DNA of 64,000 nt from Nocardia niwae NBRC 108934 = DSM 45340 (GCF_001613465.1 NZ_BDCK01000032.1:1-64000), one strand, 5' to 3'; shown: positions 53,064-64,000, counted from the stretch's first letter. A program made the numbers and translations. The notes: generated by a model from the letters alone, not told the origin.

Positions 53064-53494
53064 TGACCCGTTTGACCATCGATCAGATGCTCGAGAACGC
53101 ACGGGACCGACTCGAGCGGATCTACGCCTTCGAATTGCCGGAAGCCATCGAGCGCGGCGCCATTCTGGTGGATATCCGGCCGCAGGCGCAACGCGGACGA
53201 GAAGGCACCTTGCCGGGTGCTCTGGTGATCGAGCGCAATGTCCTGGAATGGCGGTTGGACCCCACCAGTTCCGCTCGCCTCGCGCTGGCCGCCGACCACG
53301 ACGTGGAATGGATCGTCGTCTGCTCCGAGGGCTATACCTCCAGCCTGGCCGCGGCCGCGTTGCAGCAACTCGGGCTGCACCGGGCGACCGATCTGGTGGG
53401 CGGGTACCAGGCGTTGAAGGCGGCCGGACTGTTGAACGTCGCGGTCGGGGCCCCGCACTTCGTGCGTGAGGCCGACGCGCTCGCCTCGCTGTAA
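53063..53494 (+). CDS. Rhodanese-domain protein
   Basis: This 143-residue single-domain rhodanese can carry a persulfide for sulfur transfer. The active-site loop is CSEGYTSS with the catalytic Cys (about residue 93), and ILVDIRPQAQR and LVGGYQALKAAGL are the usual flanking motifs. ATG overlaps the dioxygenase stop (TGATG), so both are translated together. An in-frame GTG lies one codon upstream. Confidence 0.88.
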   Translation: MTRLTIDQMLENARDRLERIYAFELPEAIERGAILVDIRPQAQRGREGTLPGALVIERNVLEWRLDPTSSARLALAADHDVEWIVVCSEGYTSSLAAAALQQLGLHRATDLVGGYQALKAAGLLNVAVGAPHFVREADALASL

Positions 53495-53697
53495 TTCCCG
53501 TCAACACTTCCATCTCGAAATAGCCGGGCGCGCAGGTGTTTTCGCACACAGCATGATGCGCACCGGCTATTTCGCGTCTTTGGCGGGCAGGTCGGGGCGT
53601 CCCGGGTGGGGCCTCGCATCGATACCGTTTCGTTACTACGGGCCGGAGTGCGGGCGGCGCGCAAAACGATTTCCGGTGCACGCTAGGGTTGTTCGAT

Positions 53698-55254
53698 GTG
53701 AGCACCCCGAACTCTGCATCTTCCAGCGCATCGACATCGGATTCGCGGCCTGCCGTGGCGCCCGCCGCCGACGATGCCCCGGAGCAGATACGGATTCGCC
53801 GGGAGAAGCGGGAGCGGCTGCTCGCGGGCGGTGGCGAGGCCTATCCCGTCGTCGTGCCGCGCACGCATACCCTGGCGGAAATTCGGGCCGCATATCCGGA
53901 CCTGGCCGCCGACACCGCCACCGGGCAACAGGTGGGCGTCGCCGGACGCGTCATATTCCTGCGTAATACCGGCAAGTTGTGTTTCGCGACACTGCAGGAG
54001 GGTGACGGCACCAAGCTGCAGGCGATGATCAGCCTGAACGGGGTCGGCGCGGACGCGCTCGCCGCTTGGAAGGCCGATGTCGACCTCGGTGACTTCGTTT
54101 TCGTGCACGGTGAGGTCATCTCGTCGCGGACCGGGGAACTGAGCGTCATGGCCGATTCCTGGTTCATGGCGGCGAAGGCGCTACGACCGCTACCGGTGGC
54201 GCACAAGGAGATGAACGAGGAGTCGCGCGTCCGGCAGCGCTATGTCGACCTGATCGTGCGTCCCGAGGCCAGGGAAATGGCCCGTACCCGCATCGCCGTG
54301 GTGCGCGCGCTGCGCAACGCGCTCGAGCGCAGGGGCTTCCTCGAGGTGGAGACGCCCATGCTGCAGACGCTGCACGGCGGCGCGGCGGCCCGGCCGTTCG
54401 TCACCCGTTCCAACGCCCTCGACATGGACCTCTACCTGCGTATCGCGCCCGAGCTGTTCCTGAAGCGCTGTGTGGTGGGCGGCTTGGAACGGGTCTTCGA
54501 GATCAATCGGAACTTCCGCAACGAGGGCGCGGACTCCACTCATTCCCCGGAGTTCGCGATGCTGGAGACATACCAGGCATACGGCACCTATGACGACTCG
54601 GCGGTGATGACCCGGGAATTGGTGCAGGAAGTGGCCCAGGAGGCGTTCGGCACGCAGGTAGTGACCCTGGCCGACGGCACCGAATACGATCTTCGCGGCG
54701 AGTGGGCCACCGTCGAGATGTACCCTTCGCTGTCCGACGCGCTGGGTGTGCAGGTCACTCCGGAAACGTCGGTCGCCGAATTGCGCGCGCTCGCCGATCG
54801 GGTCGGTCTGGAAATTCCGGAGGGCAAGGGCTACGGCCACGGGAAACTCGTCGAGGAACTCTGGGAACACCAGTATGGCGACAAGCTGTACGCGCCGACT
54901 TTCGTGCGCGACTTCCCGGTGGAGACCTCCCCGTTGACCAGGCAGCATCGCAGCACCGCCGGCGTGACGGAGAAGTGGGATCTCTATGTGCGCGGCTTCG
55001 AGTTGGCCACGGGCTATTCGGAGTTGGTGGACCCGGTGATCCAGCGCGAGCGGTTCGTCGATCAGGCTCGGCTCGCCGCGCAGGGTGACGACGAGGCGAT
55101 GGTGCTGGACGAGGACTTCCTCGCGGCGATGGAGCACGGCATGCCGCCGACCACCGGAACGGGTATGGGAATCGATCGGTTGTTGATGGCGCTGACCGGA
55201 TTGGGAATCCGAGAAACGATACTGTTCCCAATTGTGCGTCCGGTCACCAGGTGA
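53698..55254 (+). CDS. lysS: Lysyl-tRNA synthetase, class II
   Basis: This 518-residue enzyme charges tRNA-Lys. An N-terminal OB-fold anticodon domain (about 55-160: VGVAGRVIFLRNTGKLCFATLQ) leads to the class II catalytic core. Motif 2 is FEINRNFRNEGADSTHSPEF and motif 3 is GTGMGIDRLLM. Start GTG at 53698 gives a low-complexity Ser/Ala-rich leader of about 30 residues; a TTG at 53689 is also possible. It sits between the cysteine operon and lsr2, as lysS does beside lsr2 in mycobacteria. Confidence 0.96.
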   Translation: MSTPNSASSSASTSDSRPAVAPAADDAPEQIRIRREKRERLLAGGGEAYPVVVPRTHTLAEIRAAYPDLAADTATGQQVGVAGRVIFLRNTGKLCFATLQEGDGTKLQAMISLNGVGADALAAWKADVDLGDFVFVHGEVISSRTGELSVMADSWFMAAKALRPLPVAHKEMNEESRVRQRYVDLIVRPEAREMARTRIAVVRALRNALERRGFLEVETPMLQTLHGGAAARPFVTRSNALDMDLYLRIAPELFLKRCVVGGLERVFEINRNFRNEGADSTHSPEFAMLETYQAYGTYDDSAVMTRELVQEVAQEAFGTQVVTLADGTEYDLRGEWATVEMYPSLSDALGVQVTPETSVAELRALADRVGLEIPEGKGYGHGKLVEELWEHQYGDKLYAPTFVRDFPVETSPLTRQHRSTAGVTEKWDLYVRGFELATGYSELVDPVIQRERFVDQARLAAQGDDEAMVLDEDFLAAMEHGMPPTTGTGMGIDRLLMALTGLGIRETILFPIVRPVTR

Positions 55255-55283
55255 CCACTGGATTGCAAAGCAGCGGCTCCGTC

Positions 55284-55311
55284 TTGGAATTTCCGGAATT
55301 CGGGGTATTCT
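55284..55311 (+). promoter_or_regulatory. Putative lsr2 promoter
   Basis: TTGGAA (55284-55289) and TATTCT (55306-55311) are separated by 16 bp, in an A/T-richer patch between lysS and lsr2. The 5' leader would be about 50 nt. Confidence 0.45.
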
Positions 55312-55369
55312 TGCCTCGGGTAATCGGCCTAGTATGCGGGTCGCACGATTTCGAGAGGACGTTCATCTC

Positions 55370-55729
55370 ATGGCAAAGAAGGTCACCGTTAGCCTGATCG
55401 ACGATGTCGACGGTGAGTCCATCGCAGACGAGACCATCGAGTTTGCGATCGACGGTGTGTCGTACGAGATCGACCTGTCGTCGGCAAATGCGGCGAAGCT
55501 GCGCGACGGTTTGGAGGAGTGGGTTTCGAATGCGCGCCGGGTGAGCGGCCGGCGCCGGGTCAAGGCTGCCGCGGCCGCCGCGGGCACTCCGAAGAGCCGG
55601 GTGTCGATCGATCGGGAACAAAGCGCCGCAATTCGTGAGTGGGCGCGTCGGAATGGACACAAGGTGTCCGCGCGGGGCCGCATCTCCGCCGACATCACCG
55701 ACGCGTACAACAAGGCCGCGAAGGGATAG
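55370..55729 (+). CDS. lsr2: Nucleoid-associated protein Lsr2
   Basis: This 119-residue H-NS-like DNA bridging protein silences A/T-rich and acquired DNA. The N-terminal dimerisation domain is MAKKVTVSLIDDVDG through SYEIDLS. The C-terminal DNA-binding domain keeps the minor-groove hook as SARGRIS (about residues 101-107) following REWARRNGHKV, and ends IADITDAYN-like. GAGAGG lies upstream of the ATG. A strong hairpin terminator follows. Confidence 0.96.
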   Translation: MAKKVTVSLIDDVDGESIADETIEFAIDGVSYEIDLSSANAAKLRDGLEEWVSNARRVSGRRRVKAAAAAAGTPKSRVSIDREQSAAIREWARRNGHKVSARGRISADITDAYNKAAKG

Positions 55730-55740
55730 TTCTTTTTCGG

Positions 55741-55785
55741 CCGCCGTCCCGGCGAATCGTGCGACGTCGGGGCGGCGGTCTTGTT
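55741..55785 (+). terminator. lsr2 terminator
   Basis: A 14-bp stem with two G-T wobbles (55741-55754 with 55765-55778) around a 10-nt loop is followed by CTTGTTT, a partial T-run. Confidence 0.65.
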
Positions 55786-55934
55786 TGTGATAGGGCTTCG
55801 ATATAGCAGCGAGACCAGATCACACGGTGGGCCGTCCCCAGGGGATGAATCGATCTTGCTCGTGGTACCGGGAGGCGGCACCATGGAAACGTGCGACGGT
55901 CACTGGCGGTATGGAGAGGTGAGGTATCGGCACA

Positions 55935-56558
55935 GTGACAGGATTCGTCGGATCATTCTTGCGGTTCACCGATGACGCCGGCCGGCAGCAGGAGTTCACG
56001 CTGACGCCTGACCGCGGGCGCGTCACCATCGGCCGGTCCCCGCATGCCGATTTAGCCCTGAGCTGGGACGCCGAGGTGTCCCGGTTGCACGCGGCGGTCG
56101 AATACCTGGGTGCGCACTGGACCATCGTGGACGACGGCCTGTCCCGCAACGGCACGTTCGTCAACGGGGATCGGCTCGTCGGCCGCCGCAGGTTGATGGC
56201 GGGCGATGTCATCCGGGTAGGCACCTCTCGGGTGTCCTTTCACGATTTCGGCGGCGTATCCGACGACATCACCCGCACGTCCACCGGTTCGATACCCACC
56301 GCGCGCTCGCTCACCGAAACGCAGCGCTCGGTCCTGATCGCGCTGTGCCGTCCGTACAAGCACGGCGCGGGTTTCGCCACTCCCGCCTCGAATCAGCAGA
56401 TCGCCGAGGAGCTGTTCCTCAGCGTGGACGCGATCAAGACCCATCTGCGCGCCCTGTTCGCCAAGTTCGGGGTAGAGGATCTGCCGCAGAACCAGAAGCG
56501 GGTACGGCTGGCGGGGTTGGCCATGCAGAGTGGGCTCATTTCCGATCGGGACCTGTGA
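55935..56558 (+). CDS. FHA-domain protein with C-terminal HTH-like region
   Basis: This 207-residue cytosolic protein has an FHA domain (about 15-95): VTIGRSPHADLAL, SRLHAAVEYLG and SRNGTFVNG carry the phosphothreonine-binding Arg, Ser, His and Asn. The second half (about 118-200) reads like a helix-turn-helix: NQQIAEELFLSVDAIKTHLRALFAKFG, similar to LuxR-type HTH. It may link Ser/Thr kinase signals to transcription. GTG start. Kinases capable of feeding it lie about 25 kb away. Confidence 0.8.
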   Translation: MTGFVGSFLRFTDDAGRQQEFTLTPDRGRVTIGRSPHADLALSWDAEVSRLHAAVEYLGAHWTIVDDGLSRNGTFVNGDRLVGRRRLMAGDVIRVGTSRVSFHDFGGVSDDITRTSTGSIPTARSLTETQRSVLIALCRPYKHGAGFATPASNQQIAEELFLSVDAIKTHLRALFAKFGVEDLPQNQKRVRLAGLAMQSGLISDRDL

Positions 56559-56692
56559 GTCCTCAACCGTAGACGCTCGCTTAGCCGGTCGAGCTTCTCG
56601 ACCATGGAGAGTCACGGGGGCAGCGGCTTGACTGGGAGACACGCAGCCGGAGCGACGAACGACTCCGGGCGGTTTCCCAGCAGGAGGAAGTC

Positions 56693-57277
56693 ATGACCGC
56701 CGCACGCCTCGCCGCACTGGTGCTCGCCACGCTGGCGACGGGCCTGATCGCGGGCCTTTTCTACGCCTACGCCAACTCGGTGATGCCCGCGCTGGCCCGC
56801 ACCGACGATCGCGCCATGATCGACGTGATGCAGAAGATCAACGTGGTGATCATCAATCCCTGGTTCATGATCGCCTTCCTCGGCACGGTGGGGTTCACCG
56901 TCCTGGCGGCGGCGCTGCACCTGGGGCGCGAGCACCGCGGCACGCTGATCTGGATCGTGCTCGCACTGGTGCTCAACGTCATCGCCTTCGCGGTGACCTC
57001 CGGGTTGAACGTCCCGCTCAACGACCAGCTGGCCGCGGCGGGTGACCCGGCGGCGATCACCGACCTCGCCGCGGTGCGGGCCGACTTCGAATCCGCCTGG
57101 GTCCGCTGGAACGTGCTGCGCGGCGTCCTGCACACGCTGGCCTTCCTGGTGCTGTGCGGCGCGCTGGTGGTCGCGGGCGTCCAGCATGGCAAGGCATCGG
57201 CGCAGACCCGAGGCCAGGTGACCGCGGACCGGTACGCGGCGCATCACTCCGGGGCGCCCGCGTTCGGTCAGAACTAG
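56693..57277 (+). CDS. DUF1772 (anthrone oxygenase-like) membrane protein
   Basis: This 194-residue protein has four hydrophobic segments (about 5-27, 58-80, 85-105, 150-170) and the DUF1772 marker NVPLN (about 108-112) with an upstream N-terminal LFYAYANSVMP. Relatives include fungal anthrone oxygenases, but bacterial members have no assigned role. AGGAGG lies 6 nt before the ATG. It stands alone. Confidence 0.82.
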   Translation: MTAARLAALVLATLATGLIAGLFYAYANSVMPALARTDDRAMIDVMQKINVVIINPWFMIAFLGTVGFTVLAAALHLGREHRGTLIWIVLALVLNVIAFAVTSGLNVPLNDQLAAAGDPAAITDLAAVRADFESAWVRWNVLRGVLHTLAFLVLCGALVVAGVQHGKASAQTRGQVTADRYAAHHSGAPAFGQN

Positions 57278-57366
57278 TTTCCGCGACGACCCGCCGGAAT
57301 CTGCTCCGTCTGGGCCACTCCGTGCGGTAGCTTCCCGGGAAGACGAGACCGGACCGGGAGGCTATC

Positions 57367-58308
57367 GTGCGGCGTGTCCCAGGCTTTTCGTTGTTCATCG
57401 TTCTGTTCGCCGTGGTGTGCGCGACCGCGGGCGCGGCGCACGCGCAGGAGCGATATCCGGTTGAATTCAACTTCTTCGCGGGCATCCCCGCCGAACTGGC
57501 GCACCCGGGCGGTTCACTGCCCGGCACCAACGACTGGTCCTGCAGGCCGGGCGCCGCCCATCCGAACCCGGTGGTTCTCGTGCACGGCACCGGCGGTGGC
57601 GCACAGACGAATTGGGGCGTGTATGCGCCGCTGCTGGCCAATGAGGGCTACTGCGTGTACTCCGCCACGTTCGGCGCCTACGACCTGCCGTGGCCGGCGT
57701 CGGCCATCGGCGGCATGCTCCCCATCGAGCGGAGCGCGGCCCAGCTCGCCGCCTTCGTCGACCGGGTACGCACCGCGACCGGCGCGGCGAAGGTCGACCT
57801 CATCGGCCACTCCCAGGGCAACTTCATCGGCAATTACTTCGTCAAACGGCTCGCGGGCTCCGGCAAGGTGGACAAGATGGTCGGGCTGGCCCCGCCGTGG
57901 CTCGGCTCCAACGCCGGCGGCATGGCGGACCTCAACGAGTTCGGCACGCGGCTGGGTCTCGGCCCGCTACTCGACGCGGTGGCCGGGTCGCCGTGCATGG
58001 CCTGCCGCCAGGTGCTGCAAGGCTCCGAGTTCGTCCGTGCGCTGAACGCGGACGGCGTCTATCACCCCGACGTGACCTACACCAACATCGCGACCGCGCT
58101 GGACGAACTGGTGGTCCCGTACACCGCCGGACTGGTCACCGGGCCACGAGTGACGAATATCGTGGTTCAGGACGGGTGCGCGGCGGACTACTCTGGGCAT
58201 ACGGGCATAGCGGGCAGTCAGAGGGCCGCGACCTACGTGCTCAACGCGCTCGATCCCGCGCATCAACGCCCGGTGCCCTGCGGTTTCGTCGACCCGTACG
58301 CGGGGTAG
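57367..58308 (+). CDS. Secreted lipase/esterase
   Basis: This 313-residue exported alpha/beta hydrolase has a signal peptide with cleavage near AAHAQE (about residue 27). The oxyanion region is VVLVHGTGGG, the nucleophile elbow GHSQGN (Ser about 142), and a late His in SGHTGIAG. Several cysteines, including CMACR, suggest disulfides outside the cell. It resembles actinobacterial extracellular triacylglycerol lipases. GTG start. Transcribed alone. Confidence 0.86.
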   Translation: MRRVPGFSLFIVLFAVVCATAGAAHAQERYPVEFNFFAGIPAELAHPGGSLPGTNDWSCRPGAAHPNPVVLVHGTGGGAQTNWGVYAPLLANEGYCVYSATFGAYDLPWPASAIGGMLPIERSAAQLAAFVDRVRTATGAAKVDLIGHSQGNFIGNYFVKRLAGSGKVDKMVGLAPPWLGSNAGGMADLNEFGTRLGLGPLLDAVAGSPCMACRQVLQGSEFVRALNADGVYHPDVTYTNIATALDELVVPYTAGLVTGPRVTNIVVQDGCAADYSGHTGIAGSQRAATYVLNALDPAHQRPVPCGFVDPYAG

Positions 58309-58355
58309 GCGGCCGAAGTCGTACGTGTGCGGCGGAGACCGGCCGGCGGACGGTT

Positions 58356-58373
58356 TGTTCGCTGAGGGCAAAA
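58356..58373 (+). promoter_or_regulatory. ClgR-box-like site upstream of clpC
   Basis: TGTTCGCTGAGGGCAAAA matches the actinobacterial ClgR consensus as I remember it (WNNWCGCYNANRGCGWWS) with one core mismatch. It lies 225 bp before clpC. ClgR activates clp genes in Corynebacterium and mycobacteria. Confidence 0.4.
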
Positions 58374-58597
58374 CCCGGCCGGAAACGAATCCCGCGACGC
58401 CCACGTTATGAGTGAATGACCGTGCTGTCGCCGGTCGGCAATAGGGTGGACCGGCGGCGGTGGCATCCCCCGCCAACTAGAGTGGAGGCGGGGGCCGCAA
58501 CCCCCGGGCTTCATGGCAGGCTGACGCCCACGGTTGTTGTACACAGCACACTGCGGCGTCTGTTGCCAGAATGTCGGAGCAGGAGAGTGAGGGAGCG

Positions 58598-61153
<2,556 letters not shown>

Positions 61154-61163
61154 GTCGCAATCG

Positions 61164-61205
61164 AAAAGCCCGTGCCCACCGTATGGCGGTGGGCACGGGC
61201 TTTTT
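61164..61205 (+). terminator. clpC intrinsic terminator
   Basis: A near-perfect stem (AAGCCCGTGCCCACCG with CGGTGGGCACGGGCTT) and a short loop are followed by T-run TTTTT at 61201-61205. The AAAA on the other side makes it potentially bidirectional, serving the convergent gene too. Confidence 0.9.
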
Positions 61206-61227
61206 GGTGTTCCCGTAGCAGCTCGGG

Positions 61228-62034
61228 TCAGCAACCCCGCGCGGCGAAATGGGCGAGGATCGGTGCGAAGTCGTTGGCGAGTTCGCCGGGCACGATCACC
61301 TCGTCGATGCCGTACTTCTCCCGGCGGTGCTCGAGGATCTCGGCGGCGGCCGACGGCTCCGCCGGAAGCATGCCCGCCGCGCCCGCGGCGCTCAGTTCGT
61401 CGGCGTTCCGTCCGAGCTTCGTCGCCGTCCAGAGCGGGAGCCGCTGCCCGATGCCGACCACCTGATGGGAGAAGCGCAGAGTGCGGTCGGTGCCGTCACG
61501 CGCGGTGCGGACCAGGTCGGCCAACGCGGACTCGGTGGCGGCAGGCCCTGCGGCGAGCAGGATACGGTCGGCGAATTCCGCCGCGGTCGCCAGCATTCTG
61601 GGGCCGTTGGCGGCGATCACGACCGGTGGCGCGGGAGTCACTCCAGCACGTACGGCGGCGATGGTGGCGACCAGATGCGCGCGGCGTTGCGCGGCCGAGC
61701 CCCAGGAGGCTCCGAGCCACTGCGCTTCGGCGGCCGCGTCCGGTCGTCCCGAGCCGATCCCGAGTTCGAAGCGCCCGTCCGACAGCAGTTGCAGGGCCGC
61801 GGTCTCCCTGACGGTGGCGGCGGGGGTGCGCAGCGGCGCGGCGAGGACGTTGGGGCGCAATCGAATGCTCGTGGTGACGGCAGCCGCCGCGGCGAGGGCC
61901 GGGAACGGTGAGGGAGTGAACCGGGTGTCGGGCAGCAGAAGGGTCCGGTAACCCTGCTGTTCGCCGGCGGCCGCCTCGCGCGCCCAGTCGGCTCCCGAGC
62001 GCGGGGTGAGGACGATTCCGAAGGTCATGGTCAT
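61228..62034 (-). CDS. LLM-class flavin-dependent oxidoreductase
   Basis: This 268-residue luciferase-like TIM-barrel protein uses FMN or F420. Markers: FGIVLTPRSG at the start, TSIRLRPNVLAAPLRTPA, LGIGSGRPDAAAEAQWLG and VVIAANGPRML. It is shorter than typical luciferase-like monooxygenases (about 330), as in small F420-type members. Convergent with clpC. The substrate is unknown. Confidence 0.85.
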   Translation of the reverse strand: MTMTFGIVLTPRSGADWAREAAAGEQQGYRTLLLPDTRFTPSPFPALAAAAAVTTSIRLRPNVLAAPLRTPAATVRETAALQLLSDGRFELGIGSGRPDAAAEAQWLGASWGSAAQRRAHLVATIAAVRAGVTPAPPVVIAANGPRMLATAAEFADRILLAAGPAATESALADLVRTARDGTDRTLRFSHQVVGIGQRLPLWTATKLGRNADELSAAGAAGMLPAEPSAAAEILEHRREKYGIDEVIVPGELANDFAPILAHFAARGC

Positions 62035-62103
62035 GGGTGGGGTCTCCCGATCGTGAAAGGCCGGCGCTCGCGCGACGCCGGTGGCGGACGGCAGGCTGGT
62101 CGG

Positions 62104-62376
62104 CTAGCGCTTGCCGCTGTGCCGCGGTTCGCTCAGGACGGCGAGCCTGCTGCGGTACTGCTCCTCGGTGATCTCGCCGCGGGCGTACGCGGTGCGCAAC
62201 GCGCCGACACCGCTCGCATGTCCGATGAACCGCCGCCGGACGAGCACCACCAGTACCGTCACGGCGGTCAGCCAGAACAGCAGAGGAAGGATCCAGAAGA
62301 ACGGCCAGGGGTGCCACGCCCCGTCGTAGGCGTCGGCCAGGAAACTCACGGCTTCGGGTCGAGTGAAAATGTTCAT
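62104..62376 (-). CDS. SHOCT-domain membrane protein
   Basis: This 90-residue protein has one hydrophobic segment (about 20-48, WPFFWILPLLFWLTAVTVLV) and a C-terminal SHOCT motif, LRTAYARGEITEEQYRSRLAVL (about 59-80). The motif is thought to mediate oligomerisation. ATG at 62376; the frame is open to 62412. It follows the LLM gene in transcription direction only loosely (69 bp apart). Confidence 0.82.
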   Translation of the reverse strand: MNIFTRPEAVSFLADAYDGAWHPWPFFWILPLLFWLTAVTVLVVLVRRRFIGHASGVGALRTAYARGEITEEQYRSRLAVLSEPRHSGKR

Positions 62377-62836
62377 GCGAAAAGACTGCGCCGAGGGGCG
62401 AGTCGGGGGCATCGGTCGCGCGTCGTCACTCGGAATACGCTCGGATACGTACGCTCGAACTGCTGTCCGCTCCTGGCGCAGTGATTTACCAGTTATTTGC
62501 TAAAGAGCGTTATACCTGGAAAATGCGGTTCGCTGCAGAATTGCCATGGGTCGATATCCTTCCGTCGGCGTGCCGACGCCCTACCAATTCCGGCCTCGTT
62601 CGCGTCCTGCCGAACACCGCGAGGCGGAAGAACAGCGGACGTGGAGCGCGAGGTGCCCATCCAGGAAATCATTGATGAATAAACTTGGTCGGCGCGTGCG
62701 GCCGCCCTCGCCGACCGGCCCTCTTCCGGTTGTCCCGATTCGGAGTGTTCAGTGCGGCGGCGACACCGCAGGCAAGACCATGGCGAAAGGGGCTCGACGA
62801 GCAATTCCCACGGCCGCGCCGGTGCGCTGATGTTCC
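62377..62836. other. Intergenic region, no convincing gene
   Basis: This 460-bp gap contains an A/T-richer segment (about 62455-62545) with TATACC, a possible promoter. Short frames on both strands lack the third-position GC bias seen in neighbours. I see no RNA gene or repeat. Confidence 0.45.
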
Positions 62837-63550
62837 TCACTGCCAGCCCGGGCGGACCAGCCCGGATTCGTAGGCCAGCACCACCAACTGGGTGCGGTCC
62901 CTGGCGTGCAGTTTGGTGAGAATCCGGCTGACGTGGGTGCGGGCGGTCGCGGGACTCATGTAGAGGCGTTCGCCGATTTCGGCATTGGTCAGCCCCTCGG
63001 CGACCAGTGTCATCACTTCGCGTTCGCGGTCGGTGAGTTCGGCCAGGGTGGCGGGTGGCGGGGTTTTGGCGCGTGCGGAGAACTCCGCGATCAGTCTGCG
63101 GGTCACGCCGGGGGAGAGCAAAGCGTCGCCCGCGGCGACGACGCGGACGGCTCGAACGAGATCGGCCGGTTCGGTGTGCTTGACCAGGAATCCGGTCGCG
63201 CCGGAGCGCATGGCCTCGAAGACGTACTCGTCGAGCTCGAAGGTGGTCAGCACGACCACGCGTACCTCGGTCAGCCGTGGGTCCTCGGCGATCATGCGGG
63301 TGGCGGCCAAACCGTCCAGGATGGGCATGCGGATGTCCATCAAGACCACGTCGGGGCGCAACTCGCGGGCCATCCGCACGGCCTGCTCGCCGTTGTCCGC
63401 CTCGCCGACCACCTCGATGCCGTCCTGGGCGTCCAGCAGCGCGACGAAACCGCCGCGCACCAGCGCCTGGTCATCGGCCACCAGCACCCGGATGCCGCCG
63501 CAGGGAGTGGTCGCCGTGCTCGGCCGGGCCGGATCGTCGTGGTCGTGCAT
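62837..63550 (-). CDS. NarL/LuxR-type response regulator
   Basis: This 237-residue two-component regulator has a receiver domain (about 18-135) with the phospho-acceptor Asp in DVVLMDIRMP, conserved Thr in VVLTTF and Lys in FLVKHTEP. The C-terminal LuxR HTH (about 170-232) reads LTDREREVMTLVAEGLTNAEIGERL. The open frame ending 35 bp upstream on the same strand is probably the cognate histidine kinase, truncated by the window edge. Confidence 0.92.
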   Translation of the reverse strand: MHDHDDPARPSTATTPCGGIRVLVADDQALVRGGFVALLDAQDGIEVVGEADNGEQAVRMARELRPDVVLMDIRMPILDGLAATRMIAEDPRLTEVRVVVLTTFELDEYVFEAMRSGATGFLVKHTEPADLVRAVRVVAAGDALLSPGVTRRLIAEFSARAKTPPPATLAELTDREREVMTLVAEGLTNAEIGERLYMSPATARTHVSRILTKLHARDRTQLVVLAYESGLVRPGWQ

Positions 63551-63585
63551 CGGGTCTCCTCCGCCGTGGGGCCGCCTCGATCCCG

Positions 63586-64000
63586 TCAGTGCCGCGCGCG
63601 ACCGGCCGAAGTGCTGGGGCGTCCGGTCGTATCGGCGGCTCGGCCCGGAGTCGTACGCGACTCGGCTTCGCTCGGACCGGACGTGCCGGGGGCGGCCGAG
63701 CGTGAGGTCCCGGCACCTGTCGGCGACGTTTGCGGCCCCTCCGCCTCCGGTCCGGCTGCCGATGCCGCCGCGCCGCGTAGCCGGGCGCTGGCCGGCGCGG
63801 CCTCCCGGTCCGTCGCCTCCACAGCCGCGTCGTTCCGGCTCCGGGCGTCTGACGCCGGGGTGTTCCGGGCTTGCGCGTTCGACGCTGCGGTGTTCTGGGC
63901 TTGCCCTGGTGAGGCCGGATTGTTTCGACCCTGCGCTGGTGATGCCGGGTTGTTTGTGCCCCGGGCTGCTGCCGGGTTCTGCTGGGCCTGCGCGTTCGAT
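63586..64000 (-). CDS. Partial gene, C-terminal repeat tail (probable sensor kinase)
   Basis: A minus-strand frame enters from the right edge and runs without a stop to TGA at 63586-63588, giving at least 137 residues. All of the visible part is low complexity: an Asn/Ala/Gln/Ser-rich repeat, then Ala/Pro/Thr/Arg-rich sequence. No kinase motif is visible. Its place 35 bp upstream of a response regulator on the same strand suggests a histidine kinase with an unusual tail. The rest lies outside the window. Confidence 0.5.
   Translation of the reverse strand, partial: SNAQAQQNPAAARGTNNPASPAQGRNNPASPGQAQNTAASNAQARNTPASDARSRNDAAVEATDREAAPASARLRGAAASAAGPEAEGPQTSPTGAGTSRSAAPGTSGPSEAESRTTPGRAADTTGRPSTSAGRARH
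63831..64000 (-). repeat. Degenerate 30-bp tandem repeat coding 10-residue units
   Basis: At least five in-frame units of about 30 bp run to the window edge. In protein they read like QARNTPASDA, QAQNTAASNA and AQGRNNPASPG: Gln/Arg, Asn, Pro/Thr, Ala-Ser. Copies differ by point changes and one by 3 bp. The array may continue beyond the window. Confidence 0.65.

Noticed and set aside
63831..64000. CRISPR-like 30-bp repeat array
   Set aside because: Units are contiguous, in frame and degenerate, with no spacers and no cas genes. It is a protein-coding tandem repeat.

Overview
The window reads as a chromosomal segment of a high-GC mycolic-acid actinobacterium, most probably Nocardia (a close Nocardiaceae relative is possible). 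The evidence is dense high-GC coding, many GTG/TTG starts, 4-bp start/stop overlaps, lsr2, an F420/PPOX enzyme, and a core gene order matching what I remember of the M. tuberculosis ppa-dacB-tilS-hpt ... ftsH-folE-folP-folB-folK-panC-panD-coaX-lysS-lsr2-clpC1 block. I saw no rRNA, tRNA, insertion sequence, prophage or CRISPR array.

Layout. 0-11 kb is accessory: a double-FHA ABC exporter (Rv1747-like), an RsbQ/RsbP-type hydrolase-phosphatase pair, an MFS carrier with a small coupled membrane protein, a PPOX/F420-type enzyme, secreted and hydrolase genes, and a DUF2752 protein. 11.2-16.5 kb is a two-gene minus-strand unit: a Pls/PosA-type single-module membrane NRPS whose adenylation pocket reads lysine-like, overlapping a zinc M1 aminopeptidase by 4 bp. 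At 17.1 kb a consensus -35 box and a SAM-IV riboswitch precede a cysteine-desulfurase-like gene. 18.6-21.6 kb holds a flavin reductase, a YbaK protein, a shortened OHCU-decarboxylase-like protein, a dienoyl-CoA isomerase-type crotonase and a small secreted protein.

21.7-26.8 kb is conserved core (ppa; dacB, DUF2342 metalloprotease, tilS, hpt). 26.8-41.9 kb is an apparent lineage-specific insertion into that core: a cyclase coupled to two tandem membrane Ser/Thr kinases (one with altered catalytic motifs and a Thr-repeat insertion), an amidase-fold protein lacking its whole catalytic triad, a LysR regulator, an SDR/semialdehyde-dehydrogenase pair divergent from a PucR regulator, and three DUF/unknown genes. 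42.2-52.3 kb is the ftsH-folate-pantothenate run, making tetrahydrofolate and CoA precursors. A likely leaderless Cys-Cys leader peptide with two mutually exclusive hairpins then precedes cysteine dioxygenase and rhodanese genes, followed by lysS, lsr2, an FHA-HTH protein, a DUF1772 protein, a secreted lipase and clpC with a strong terminator. The right end has an LLM oxidoreductase, a SHOCT protein, and a NarL-type response regulator preceded by a truncated frame with 30-bp repeats, probably its sensor kinase.

Most notable for follow-up: the lysine-coded Pls plus M1 peptidase cassette, the Cys-Cys attenuator, the kinase pair with phospho-acceptor-like repeats, and the triad-less amidase.
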